DNA of 64,000 bases from Hygrophila difformis (lineage: Eukaryota; Streptophyta; Magnoliopsida; Lamiales; Acanthaceae). The translations under genes and the position numbers were made by a program. Below are positions 33,492 to 45,762 of the stretch, piece by piece; positions within the stretch are counted from its first letter, which is position 1; every line of letters begins with the position of its first letter. The stretch spans positions 27,087,977-27,151,976 of the forward strand of contig JAOANR010000012.1 in NCBI GenBank assembly GCA_030278955.1. The letters run 5' to 3'. Below the pieces are notes generated by a model that saw only the letters and a list, made by a program, of their open reading frames with translations, had not been told where the DNA came from and searched no databases.

Positions 33492-35205
33492 AATTTTCTA
33501 TTAACAACTGAAAATTTGGTAGTTAAAACCGAAAATTCGGTCACTAATAATAGTAGCAAATTCAAGATTAAAACTCGTTAGCTTCCACATGTCTAGCAAT
33601 TGAATTCAGTAGCTAAATTAATTTTTGTTAACTCATTAAAATATAATAGAATATTATTTAAATTATAATTTTAATTAAATAATTTTAATTTTTGTTACAG
33701 AAATTTTCCGTTGCAAATTGCTGATGGAAAATTATCCATTAGAAAATAGTATGTTTTAGAACCCCGACTTTCTCGTGGTTTTTTCCTATTTTTTTTTTTT
33801 TAAAAAAAAATTTATGTAGCACATATTTCCACCATCGACGACATTCATCAATTCAATTTTCAACCCCTAAATTCAAACAACAAAAGTAGTAGTAATAATA
33901 AATTAATAGTCTAACCTAATGTAGATAGAATATCTTGAAAAGAAAGATAAAATTAAAGGAAATGAAAAATATTAATGGGCATGCATGTGTATGTACAGTA
34001 AAAGGGAAAAGAAGGAAGCTAAGGTGGTGGAAATTCAATACTCGTTTTTCCCCCTTATATTAGTCCATACATTTTTTTTAACGATTATTATTTTAAAGTA
34101 TATTTATACGAAAATTTATATTATAATATATATATATATATATATATATTATAACTAAATCATTAGATAAGTCTTACTAGACTATATTTTATTTTATATG
34201 CTTATGAAAATATGGAGTTAAAATTTAAAGAATGGACGAGATGTCAAAAATAAAATGTGACCACAAATAATGAGAGGAGGGAGCGAGTACGATAAATTAT
34301 AATGATTGGTGACGTGGGCATATAAATATAAATTCATCCATATCCATATATGTATCACCATGCCATAATTAAAGTGCATTTTGAGCTTTTTCACTACACC
34401 AGAATTTTAATAATAATGGGGGGGGGGGGGGGGGGGGGTGAGGTGGGGGGTGCCAAAACTTGACTAGGTTCCATGTACATTAACATAATAAAATACTTCA
34501 TAATTAATGGAATTGAATTGTGATTTGTGAAAGCATCATCATCTGCTCCACATATATATATATACTTTTATCTGATGATCTGAGCATGCAAATTAATAAA
34601 GTGCATTTTCAGAATATACCAATAATATTATTATTAGTACTTAAAACAGTTTTGCCAAGAGATAACGATCGGTCAGCATGCAATATAATACTATAATGCC
34701 ACCAATTTAAATTATATATTCCTTTAGTAATTACCTGATGATGATCAAATAAGATTTATATATATTGCCAAATGGTGAAATGACAACATATACACCACTC
34801 TTTAATTCCAATAAACTCATGTATACATTATATAGAAGTACTATTTATGTCGTCGTTGTTCATTGCTGGTGAAATTAAAGGAAGCAATCAAACTTGTTGT
34901 TCGCAACGTTATTAGTATATCAGATGTTAAAAAAGCTCTAACAACATACTCTAATATTCTAATGCTAAAATGATGAATATATATAATGGAGTAATAATAT
35001 AGTACTACTTATATATTAATTAGCATTTTGGATATTCGAATTCGATCCACCCCAAATTAAAGTTCAATCCCATTATTATGTAGCTAGTAGTAGTAATTAA
35101 TAAGACTTCTATATTATTGCTACCCTATTAGTTGTATATTATAGTTAAATATACATAAAAAGGATTCTAGACTAGAATCATACTCCTATTACTATATATA
35201 CTCAA

Positions 35206-35250
<45 letters not shown>

Positions 35251-37849
35251 GATGCTGACAGTGGCGGACGCAGAAATTTGCAGGTGGTACGGGCTGAAAT
35301 TTGCTTTAAGAAAAAAAAAAATACACCCCCCATCCTATTTCAAATGTCCACTTTCTATTTCCGTCCGTCCCATTACAATTGACATATTTTCTTATATAAA
35401 AAATTTTTGCTCCTTCAAATAAACATCACATCAACTATTTACTCCACTTTAACACAATAATGCATTCTATCTAAAATATCGTGTCCAAAAGAAATGGGTA
35501 TGAGACTTCTCAAATGGGACGGAGGAAGTATGTGATTTCTTGTTTGGCACACTAAAACACATATGAAATGGCAAAAAATATCAAAGTTATGAACATTTTT
35601 TTCTCTTTCACATTCACACAAAATTAATAACTCTTTCCAATTATATGGCATTCACAAAATATTAATTTTAAGTTGCAAGGCTTTAAAAAAACTCATTTGT
35701 GGTAAGACTTTAGAAACCAATTAATAATATACTAATATAATAACTACTATAAATTTTAAATAAATAAATACTATATATATTAAAAAAAAAGAGGTGGGGC
35801 TGATATCTAAGTTTAGAAAATAAATCTATCTATTAATATAAGAAAATCGTGAGAAAATCTTCATATATATTTAAAAAGATATAATTCTTTTTATATAAAT
35901 TATTTTGATTGCATATATAAATCAATCTATTAATATAACAACTTTTTTGATACATACTTCATATAGATTATTTTTTGCTGACCTATATATAATATTGAAT
36001 AATATTGTATCAAATAATTGTGAACTATAAAAACTTAATAAATTTTATATCCTAATTTTTTACCTGGCTTAATATTGAAATTAAACAATATAAATGAAGT
36101 AAATATATGTTTTTAAATTATAGTTAATATATTTATCATATCAAATATTTATAAGCATAAAACTATATAATATTAATTCTTTGATCAAATATATAATAGT
36201 ATAGGAGTATTTAAGAAATATTAACATATTATAATATTATTAAATAAATATAATTAGGTTAAAAATATGTGTCTAAAATATAATCCTATATCAATATAAG
36301 GAATTTAAAATAATAGATTTCAAGTATTTTTAATCAATGACATATTTTAAATATAAATATTTCATTAAAAATATGGTGTAAACATTAAATTGACCTTAAA
36401 AAAATTGATTATATAAAATAACTAATCACTTAAAACTTCCATACCATTTTAGCCAAATTCTACATAATTTTTTTTTTCTTTTTAAAGAGAAAAAAGAAAG
36501 AAAAGGAAAAAAAAAAGAGAGAGAGAGAGACTAAAACGTATCATAGTTTAATTGTTAGACATAATATCCTTAATCCTTATTTATTTCAATATAAATATAA
36601 ATGTATATGAAATTCAAAGTAAATTTTTATACATTTTTTTATATCTAAGTAATTTGTATTGTAAAAGGATATAAGAAGTATTTTAGTATAAACAATTGTA
36701 AAGATTTGTGGGAATCATAATTAGTTTTGGATTATAGCAATATTTTTACCCAAAAGCTCTAAGTTTTTTTTAGGTGATCATGACGTTCAAACATGATACA
36801 AAACATGTGAATATAAACTTTCAATCAAACATATTTACCATTTTATTTTTCACAAAGAATAATCTAAAGTGAACATTTAACATAAATATAAATATACAAT
36901 ACTAAACTTATCAAGTTTTCCACTTGCTCGCATTATTTTAGATATGAAAGCGAAACTATTTATATTTAATTTTTTAATAGTAAAAATAATTTATTTTATA
37001 TTATGTTCATTTGATTGTGGCTTTGAATTTTTCTTCAATCCTCTCATTCTCTCATTTATTTCCCTGATAAATTTTTGTTACGTGCATTCCAACCACCATT
37101 TTAAGCAAAGGCATTTTTTTGGTGAACAAGTATGAGAAGGTGGACAAAGAGAAAAAAGAAAAAAAATTGAAAATATAAACAAAAGACTTGAATCTCATGT
37201 AATTCAAAAAGAAAAAAAATTATATTCTCATTTTATATCCTCATGTAAGTTCAATCATTATACGCTCATTTTTAGTCAAAGGCTCTTATTAAAACATGTG
37301 GGTAGATTGATAGCTGCTGAGTAATTGCTGACTAATGTCATATCATCAAATACGTCATCAGCAAAAAAAAAATTAAACATCAATAAATTCATCTATTAAT
37401 TTTCTATGTTCCTCTCATCCTCTGTCCTCACCAAACGATCCGAGGTTTTCTCTACTAACTTTACTTCAATGCCAATAGTGACTCGCTTCAAGAGCTCTGC
37501 GGATTGCTTGGATAATTCATTCTGGTTGTGCATGCATACTCCCGATTTTTACACTTAAGGGTATTATATTGGCATTCCTATCATTGTGTTTGATGTAATG
37601 CCCCAAAGAACAACCTCTTAATTTTATTCAGAACAATAAAATCAAAAAATTGAGTGGAACGAAGATTCAAAATCTGAGGAACTATCTACAAAAGATGTAG
37701 CTTCACCATTGGAGTCATGCTTGACAAAGTAGCCACGTGTTAATAGTGAGTTTCCTTGGAGCATATAAACATAAAATATTGGATAATGTAGTAATTCTAA
37801 TTTCTACCACCCTCTTGCACGAACATAATTTGGACAAAGAAATGTTAAG
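33492..37849. other. AT-rich, gene-empty region with MITE remnants and microsatellites
   Basis: No gene seen over about 4.3 kb. Notable points: a CACTA-like subterminal stretch near 33510-33745 (AAATTTTCCGTTGC words); (TA)n at about 34125-34150 and 35215-35243; a G run at about 34419-34438; a one-sided Stowaway end at 34270; AGTGGCGGACGCAGAAA at about 35265, resembling the MULE-like MITE end at 48409; and a (GA)n run at about 36515. Confidence 0.6.
35358..35529. mobile_element. Short degenerate Stowaway-like MITE
   Basis: Inverted ends TTTCCGTCCGTCCCATT and AATGGGACGGAGGAAG enclose about 170 bp. The left border is imprecise and the TA duplication is only clear on the right. Confidence 0.55.
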
Positions 37850-40314
37850 TCTACCAATTGCTTGGTCATTATTTGTTGCCCAATGGAGCAAATGGGTAAA
37901 AAGTTTTCTGGTATTAGGACAGATAATGGGCTTGAATTTTGTAATCATCATATGAATGCTTTGTGTGCTGAATCTGGTATTAGAAGGCATAAATCTGTTC
38001 TTACTCACCTCAACAGAATGGGGTCATTGAAAGAATGAACAGAACTTTATTAGAAAAGGTTAGGAGCTTAATGGCACCTACTGGCCTTTCTAAAAAGTTC
38101 TGGGGTGATTGAAAATGCTGAAATTGTAATCATCATATGGATGCTTTAATATCATGACAGCTGCTTACTTAGTTAATATATCACCCAATGCCCCTTTAAA
38201 TGGAAAATCTCATGATTCTGTCTTTTTTGGTAAACCTGTTGATTATGAACATCTAAGAGTGTTTGGATGTTCAGCTTTTCTGCATACTAGTAATGATAAA
38301 TTGGACCCTAGAACCAAGAAATGTATTTTCTTAGGTTATCCTGAGGGTACCAAGGGTTACAGGTTGTTTGATAGATCAGGGGGTGGTTTTAAAATCATTG
38401 TTAGTAGGGATGTGATTTTTAATGAATCTGAATTTCCTATGAAAGTTTTTGAGAATGATAGTACTTCTGTTGAGGTGGAGTCTTCTTCTGTGGAACATTC
38501 TGTAAATTTACCTGCTCCCATTGTTGTGCCTAATGTGATTGAAAATGCTGAAATTGCTGATCCCAATAACTGATACCCATGATATTGATGAAGGTGGAGT
38601 TCAGAATGATGATGTTATTGTTGAACATGATTTGAATGATTATATGCTAGCTAGGGATAGAGCTAGAAGAGCAGGTAAAACTCCTGTTAGGTTCTCTGAT
38701 TGTGTTCTTACTGCTTATGCTATGACAGTGTGTGAAGAACTTGATAATCTAGAGCCTAAATCATATTCTGAAGCTGTTAAGTCTAAACAGGCTAGTAAGT
38801 GGCTTAGTGCTATGAATGAGGAAATTGAATCATTACATAAAAATGAGACATGGATGTTCTAGGCCTGATAATATCTCTGTGATTGATTGTAAATGGATTT
38901 TTAAAATCAAACAGGAAACTCATGGTGAGAGTTTTAAGGCTAGGCTTGTAGCTAAGGGCTTTACTCAGAAAGAGGGTGTAGACTATTCTGAAATATTTGC
39001 ACCTGTTGCTAAGTTCACTACTATTAGAGTAATGCTTGCCTTAGTTGCTCATTTTGATTGGGAGCTTATACAAATGGATGTTAAAACTGCTTTCTTGCAT
39101 GGTGATATTAATAAGAAAATTTGTATGAAGCAACCTGAAGGTTTTGTGGATAAAACCAAACCCAATCATGTATGCCTGTTGAAAAAAGCTTTGTATGGAC
39201 TGAAACAAGCACCTAGACAGTGGAACATTAAGTTTGATAAATGCATGAAAGACATAGGTTTCACCAGATCTAAATTTGATCATTGCTTATATCTGAAGGA
39301 TGTGAATTTTGTGCCTATGTTCTTGCTGCTTTATGTTGATGATATGCTGCTTGTTATTCCTTGCATGAAAAGCATTGTTGAAGTTCAAATTATTTGAACA
39401 AGTGTTTTGACATGAAGAATCTAGGAGAAGCCAAATGCATTCTTGGAATGCATATAGTTAGGGATAGGGCTAATTCAACCCTACTCCTTAACCAGGCTGA
39501 ATATGTGAAGAAAATTCTCTCTAGATTCAAGATGTCAAATGCTAAATCTGTTGGTTGTCCACTTGCTTCTCATTTCCTGTTGACTAAAGATCAGTGCCCT
39601 AAAAATGAATCTGAAATGAAAGATATGGAATCTGTCCCTTATGCTCATGCCATTGGTTCTATTATGTATTTGATGATTTCTACTAGGCCTGATTTAGCTT
39701 ATCCTATAAGTTGTTTGAGCAGATTTATGGCTAATCCTGGTAGACCACATTGGGAAGCTCTGAAATGGCTTTTGAGATACTTAATCAAGTCTATGCATTA
39801 TTCTCTGTGTTTTTCTAAATGGCATGATGATATATGTGTGACTGGTTATGTAGACTCTAATTATGCTAATGATAGGGATAGTAGGAAGTCTACTACATCC
39901 TATGTGTTCACTCTAGGTGGGTCTTGTGTGAGTTGGAAATGTCAATTGCAACTTGTTGTTGCCTTGTCCACTACATAATCTGAATTCATTGCCATTACTG
40001 AAGCTTTTAAAGAAGGAATATGGTTTATTGGTCTGATGCATGAACTAGGATTAAAGAATGAGATAACCATATATTCTGATAGCCAATCTGCCATTCAGTT
40101 AAGCAAACATCATGTTTTTCATGATAGGTCTAAATATATTGATGGTAAGTACCACTTCATTAGGGACAATGTTGAGTGTGAAAAACTGAAACTGGATAAA
40201 ATTGCTTCTGAATTTAATCCTGCTGATATGGGAACTAAGTGTTTGCCTACTGAAAAGTTGATGTCATGCATGAAAATCCTTCATTTGACTTTGGCTGATA
40301 TGTTCTGCTTCTGA
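37850..40314 (+). pseudogene. Copia pol pseudogene (integrase, RT, RNase H)
   Basis: The integrase end is recognisable by AYLVNISPNAPL, VFGCSAFLH and KKCIFLGYPEGTKGYRLF (38154-38573). RT follows with KARLVAKGFTQKEGVDYSE, IQMDVKTAFLHGD, ALYGLKQAPRQW and the catalytic YVDDML (38816-39397). Next come LSRFMANPG and GYVDSNYANDRDSRKST of RNase H, ending in DSQSAIQLS and a stop at 40314. At least four frame changes or stops disable it, including a TAA in the RNase H at about 39976. The region 38105-38150 is an internal rearrangement. Confidence 0.88.
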
Positions 40315-40451
40315 TGCATGATTTACTGCTTTAATACACTGTGTATATTGTTAATATGTGACAGGGAAGTGAAGGTATCAAAGGCGATGACGAAAATGCC
40401 CTAAATTGAGCACACTCGTTTCTTAGACAGTAAATGGGCCAAGGTGGATAT

Positions 40452-41572
40452 TGTTAGTAATAGTGGCCCATTACTGTGAGTCCAACAGGCCCATGAAGCA
40501 AAGCTGAGGCCCAATACCCCAAGCCCATGTGCATTCCATAAATACTCCCTTCAGCCGTGCCTTTCATTCTTGAACCCTAATCAGTCTTCTTCTCCCTTTT
40601 GTGGGAGCAGCCGCACCCCCACTTTTTCCCTTCTCCATTTTCGGTTTTCTTCTACACTACACTTAGGTTAGATTGGTTCTACTTTGTGAGTGTGTGAGAG
40701 TAAAGGGCCGAGAGTTGAAAGGGGGCTTCAGGGGGTTGGGTTCGCCGGAGTTCGGTCTGGCGAAGGGCTGTGTGTCTTCGGTTTAGAGCTTTGGTGGCTA
40801 GGCTCGCCGGAAATCGGTTTTCCGGCGAAGGGTTTGAGGGCGGCAGGGGCTGTGGAGGCTCGGCAAAGGGCTGTGGCATTGGTGGTGGCTCGGCATGAAG
40901 CTGTGGTGGCCGAGAGTTGAAAGGGGGCTTCAGGGGGTTGGGTTCGCCGGAGTTCGGTCTGGCGAAGGGCTGTGTGTCTTCGGTTTAGAGCTTTGGTGGC
41001 TAGGCTCGCCGGAAATCGGTTTTCCGGCGAAGGGTTTGAGGGCGGCAGGGGCTGTGGAGGCTCGGCAAAGGGCTGTGGCATTGGTGGTGGCTCGGCATGA
41101 AGCTGTGGTGGCCGGTTGTGAGGCTGGCAGCGGTCTTGGTGGCGGATCCGGTGGATCTTAGTGTTCTCGTTGAGTTGTGTCTCATTTGGGAGCTCTGAGC
41201 CGACTTGTCACTTGTTACTAGATCTCTATAGATCTATTTGGTATCTCTATTTCTCTTTAACATTAGTTGTTGTACTTTCTTGTTTCTACTAACCATGGTG
41301 TAGATCTAAGAAGTGGAGAACAAAAGAAGATCATGGACTGAAGAAGGGACCGAACGGAGCAGAAACCGAGGAGGCCGGAATCTGGCCGCCGGAGGCAGAT
41401 TCAGATCTGGACTGGAGTAGCTTCTCGGGCGTTCCAGTGCTTCTGTTTTCTGTTCTGTTTTTCATGTTTTTATTGAGTGAACTTGTATTGGTGAGAAAGC
41501 TATGTAATTTCACTAGTTAGGCCTTTTGGGTTGTAATAGTTAGCTAAAACAGGGTATCGGAGTTACTCAACA
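40452..41572 (+). repeat. Copia 3' LTR
   Basis: Begins TGTTAGTAATAG directly after the polypurine-like GGGCCAAGGTGGATAT (40436-40451) and probably ends TTACTCAACA at 41572, making an inverted TG..CA end pair. A TATA-like CATAAATACTCC is at about 40536. The LTR contains the 202-bp tandem duplication. The right end is inferred because no second LTR is available for comparison. Confidence 0.75.
40706..41109 (+). repeat. Perfect 202-bp tandem duplication within the copia LTR
   Basis: Two head-to-tail copies, starting GGCCGAGAGTTGAAAGGG at 40706 and again at 40908, with no difference that I can find. The unit is GC-rich and open in several frames, giving repeated Arg/Gly/Val ORFs that are shadows. 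Identity suggests a recent duplication. Confidence 0.9.
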
Positions 41573-41718
41573 GATCAAAGCAATCCCACTAGTCATTAAT
41601 TAATTGCACTTGGATTGCCATAGCAGTCGCAGTCGCAGTCGCGCCTACAATATGAAGTGGTAGTACATTCTTATCATCTAAATACATGCATATGCTCTGC
41701 CATTATATATCTAATAGA

Positions 41719-41760
<42 letters not shown>

Positions 41761-42021
41761 ATAGACGACGACGACCATAATAATATAATTAACTTATTGC
41801 AGATATATATGCAGCAGTCAGAATAACAATGCCAACACAAAGAAAGACGGAAATTATTGAAAAAAGGCAACATAAACATAACAAATAGTAGTAATACAGT
41901 AATAGTCGCACTATAATATGGTTTGCAAGCAGCAGCAGCAGCAGCAATAAGTTAAGTTATTGGAGTGAATACCACCATGCATTAAATTGCAGGATATGTT
42001 CATTAATTAGTTTCATGGATA
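41573..42021. other. Intergenic, with (TA)n microsatellite and (CAG)n
   Basis: No gene seen. A CAGTCG triplet run is at about 41625-41642, (TA)n at about 41719-41758 and (CAG)n at about 41932-41946. Confidence 0.6.
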
Positions 42022-42276
42022 CTTCCTCCAATCTTGAATGTTTTTGACAATCCAATTTTTCACGCAGTTCAATGTACATTTTAAATTATTAATAACTCAA
42101 GTTCGGTACAAGTAAAAATTCTAGAAGCCTGATATTTAAAAAGTACACGACGAGACGAATCTAACAAGATCTCACTTGACTATATTTTAACTTGTATAAC
42201 CATAATAAAATTTTAAGTAAAAGTCTGTGTGTGAATAGTAACATATTTTCAAATGTCAAAAACATTACGGAGGAAG
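42022..42276. mobile_element. Stowaway-type MITE just upstream of the MIR156 TATA box
   Basis: Inverted ends CTTCCTCCAATCTTGAATG and CATTACGGAGGAAG, with TA on both sides (42020-42021 and 42277-42278). Same internal pattern as the copies at 11219, 43908, 44568 and 46539. Confidence 0.85.
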
Positions 42277-42309
42277 TATATTAGTATTTCTTTTTCTATT
42301 TCTCTCTCT

Positions 42310-42345
42310 CTATATCTATATATATATAAATAGGGGAGCAATCCC
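42310..42345 (+). promoter_or_regulatory. Candidate MIR156 core promoter
   Basis: TATATATAAATAGGGG at about 42321-42336 is a strong plant TATA box, followed by a CA/CT-rich initiator context (CAATCCCAATAATTCC). It lies about 620 bases ahead of the miR156 hairpin. A CT-rich leader with (CT)n at about 42699-42723 is common in plant MIR156 primary transcripts. Assignment by proximity. Confidence 0.5.
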
Positions 42346-42463
42346 AATAATTCCTCCCAACAATTCCCATTTTTCCCCATTTCCACCACTGTACTCGATC
42401 ACTATAGTATGTACTAGTATGTATGTATGTGTTCCAATTTCCATAGCCAGTACTATCCTTTTC

Positions 42464-42503
<40 letters not shown>

Positions 42504-42700
42504 ACTAAACTTAATTATACTCTTATTACTCATCATATATATATATGCTCTACTTCGACTAATACTACTACAGATCATCCACTACGTACAATACACTTAA
42601 TTACCTTGGTGGTGTTGTGGCAATTAAGTTCATCCCTGTCGTCGACCACATCCTTAGCTGCTACCTTCTTTCACCATCCATCATCGATATATCTTCAAAT

Positions 42701-42738
<38 letters not shown>

Positions 42739-42954
42739 ATCATCATATCCTTATAGCTTAATTGTCCCAGTTAATTCATCTCTATATGCATATCATGTGC
42801 ATGATGTGTCATGTGTGTGTCGCCCATATATATATATATGTATATGGGTTTTGGTACTATATTTGTGATCGATCAGTACTTTCGCCATGGATGGATGATG
42901 AAATGAAACTCATCAAGGAATATAATAATAATAATAATACTAATAATAATTAAG

Positions 42955-43086
42955 TGAGGTGACAGAAGAGAGTGAGCACACATGGTGTTTTCTTGCATAC
43001 TTCTATATAATTGACAATTACGACCAGATATGACGACGACGATGTGCTTGAAGCTATGGGTGCTCACTCTCTGTCTGTCACCTCTC
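42955..43086 (+). ncRNA. MIR156: MIR156 precursor hairpin
   Basis: Mature miR156, TGACAGAAGAGAGTGAGCAC, is at 42960-42979 on the 5' arm. The 3' arm has the star strand GCTCACTCTCTGTCTGTCAC at 43062-43081, pairing along the whole duplex except for a small bulge, with further pairing outside (GAGG.. with ..CCTC). The loop region is about 80 bases. miR156 is the conserved repressor of SPL transcription factor mRNAs and controls the juvenile-to-adult phase change and branching. No protein is encoded, and the short ORFs spanning it are incidental. Confidence 0.95.
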
Positions 43087-43907
43087 TCTCTCTCTCTCTC
43101 CCTCTCTCATGTTGTATTTCTTGTTTTATGCAAAATGCTACCGATAATGGATCCATACCTACATACGTACATACATACTTTTGCTGAATCCTTAACTATT
43201 TTTGCATTTCTCATTTTCTTTAGATTCAGATATGCCATATATGGATGAAGAGCATGAAGATTCCCACTTTCCAGTTGGAGAAGAAAAGGAAAATTAAAGA
43301 ATAATGCACATGCACTTCCAGATCATCATCGTCTCAAATTAGGGTTCTGGAAGATATCAAATTGGCAATTAATTATCTTGCTGGAAATTAAGTGGAATAG
43401 CAGGTTTTGTGTAGGGATTCAAACTCGATCACTGTTACTGTATTTGTAAGTATTTTTTTAATTTTTATTTCACTTTCCCTGGAGCCTGTAATAATGAGTG
43501 AATGAAAGATGACCCGTCTTCTCGAGGCATCTATTCCATTGTCTAAAGCAGAGAAGAGGGCTTTTCGATAGATATTATTATTATTATTATTATTATTATT
43601 ACATTCTTGTAGTTGTAGTAGCAGAAAATGTTGACTTAATAAAGAGTACTAATGAAAGAACGTAGGAATATGTAGTAATTGGGTGGTTAGCTTGTGCAGT
43701 AGTGTTTGGATTTGATTTGGAGTTTTGGACTATGGAATGATTCATCAGTTGTGTGTTGGGGCATGCAGTGGACCATTAATTAGACTTTTCCAAATAGTGG
43801 TAAACATGCAATGTTTGCATGATCCTTGTCTCTTTGAAAACCCTACACCTGATCTATTAATTAAAGGCAATTCAAAAAGCTTCTCATGTCAACATTATTA
43901 TCATATA
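43087..43907. other. Downstream part of the MIR156 transcript and spacer
   Basis: Starts with a (CT)n run (43083-43108). There is no coding signature. An (ATT)n microsatellite is at about 43573-43602. The primary transcript end is not visible. Confidence 0.5.
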
Positions 43908-44157
43908 CTTCCTCTGTTTCGTGCAACATTTATCTATTGCACGGAATTCAATGTATATTTTTAACGATTAATAATTCAAATTGTGTACAAATAAAAATTA
44001 TAAAAAGTTGATATTCTAAAACAATAGGATAAGACGAGTCCAACAAGATCTCACTTGATCGACTATATTTTTCTTTGTATAACTATGGTAAAATTTTGTA
44101 TCAAAGTTAAACAATGAACAACAGCAAAAAGATAAATGTTGCAAGAAACGGAGTAAG
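43908..44157. mobile_element. Stowaway-type MITE
   Basis: Inverted ends CTTCCTCTGTTTCGTGCAAC and GTTGCAAGAAACGGAGTAAG, flanked by TA (43906-43907 and 44158-44159). 250 bp. Internal family pattern as in the other copies. Confidence 0.9.
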
Positions 44158-44567
44158 TATATAGAATGTGGTTGATTATGATATGATTAAAATTGTCCCT
44201 ACCTTATCCACAATAAAATTGTCAACGCACCATATATATTATATTCTTGAATCTTGAGATTGATCATGACAGTGGGGTTCCCACAAACCCTGGACTACAG
44301 TTTCTTTCACTTCTTAAAAAATTAAATTCTCAGTTATTTTCTCCTGTAAGGAATAAAATTAAAGTTCTCATTCTTACAAAACAATAGTCTATGTTATGTA
44401 TATATCGTCAAGAAAACTATTATTCTCATACAACGTACAGAGATAAAACTTATTTTAGTCCTAAAACTGTAATATTTAATACTCCTACTAGCTAGTATTT
44501 TCAATACTACTGGTGTTGAACAAAGATGCAGGACAGCATGAGATTTGATTGTTGACGATATATAGTA
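44158..44567. other. Spacer between two MITEs
   Basis: AT-rich. No gene or structured element recognised. Confidence 0.5.
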
Positions 44568-44830
44568 CTCTCTCCGTCCCAATTAAGATGTTTTGTTTGA
44601 TTTCTGCACATAATCCAATACACTTTTTTAATCGTTAATATATCAAAATATATAAAAGTAAAAATTATGTAAAATATATATTCGAAAACTATACAATTAA
44701 ACGAATCTAACAAGATATATCAAACTTGACTATTTTTTTCAATTATATACTTACAATAATATAGAGTCAAAGTTAAAAAAATAAACTATGTCAAAAAGTC
44801 AAACATGACATCTAAGGTCGGATGGAGGAG
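44568..44830. mobile_element. Stowaway-type MITE
   Basis: Left end CTCTCCGTCCCAATTAAG and right end TCTAAGGTCGGATGGAGGAG, with TA at 44566-44567 and 44831-44832. 263 bp. Diverged terminal repeats. Confidence 0.85.
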
Positions 44831-45170
44831 TATTTATCTTCAAGAATAATGAGTATATAAATATAATGAATTATCCATTTGCATGTAGATCGATTCTTTA
44901 TTAAGGCAACGTCCCGTCCATGGTGTCCCGAGTTTCCTTTGTCCATGCTGAGATACTAGTACAATCACATACTAGGTGACCCTGATCGTTGTTGCCCAGG
45001 GCCCTCCAAACGTTAGTGCAAGCGAAAGAGCACATGTGACCGCCACCCACCCGGCGACCTACCACATCCTCCCCCACTCAAACCTACTCATATTCTTGTG
45101 CGTGCGCAGTTGCCCCTTATGCATCCCGAGGCAGGCCCGAGGCCGCCTGCCTGGGAGCACCGGGCAACAC

Positions 45171-45285
45171 GTGCATCGACATTGATGATGAGTAAAGGGA
45201 TATATGAAGCGCACCAAAGAGGTGCAGTCGACGCCTTTTTGGTGCGCTTCATATATTCCTTTACTCATCATTGATGTCGACGCAC
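45171..45285. repeat. Near-perfect palindrome within the TRIM
   Basis: Arms of about 52 bases (45171-45222 and 45234-45285) match as inverted copies with a handful of mismatches, around a short GCAGTCGACGC centre. The sequence would form a long hairpin in RNA or DNA. Confidence 0.9.
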
Positions 45286-45762
45286 AGGGTTACCTCAGCA
45301 AACATGTTGCGTGCCCCCAACCGTCTAGATAGAGAGCTGGCATACCGATTCCCGCCGACGCGTCATCGTCTACCAGATCTCCCTCCTATCCCAGCCAACA
45401 TTGCAGCCCTACCTAGTGCCCGACTCCTCCATCCAATTTAGCTCGCCTTGGCTCAAGTCTCTGCCTCCAGGCATGACCTCGCCCTAGCTCCCTTGCCTTG
45501 CAGGCTGTTATCAGCGGACTGGCTTATGGAGTTGCGAAGCTCTCTAGGCTGTCGCGACCGACACGCACTTCAGGAGTCGCAATACTAGGGTGTTTGATAG
45601 GTCACCAGACGCCGGGCCCGGCTCTGATACTAAATGTTATGGGGTCCCTTTGTCCATGCCAAGATACCAGTACCACCACATACTAGTTGACCTCGAACGT
45701 CGTTGCCCAGGGCCCTCCTAACGTTGGTATAAGAGATAGAGTGCATGTGACCGCCACCCCAC

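Larger units (their letters stand above)
37850..41572 (+). mobile_element. Ty1/copia retrotransposon, 5'-truncated, with 3' LTR
   Basis: Plus-strand order is integrase C-terminus, reverse transcriptase, RNase H, polypurine tract and 3' LTR, which is copia order. No 5' LTR, primer site or gag is found, so the left part is missing. Frames are broken in several places. The left edge (about 37850) is the first point where integrase similarity is readable. Confidence 0.88.

Noticed and set aside
40690..41161. Arg/Gly-rich ORFs in the copia LTR
   Set aside because: Open frames follow from the GC-rich 202-bp repeat; no homology recognised.
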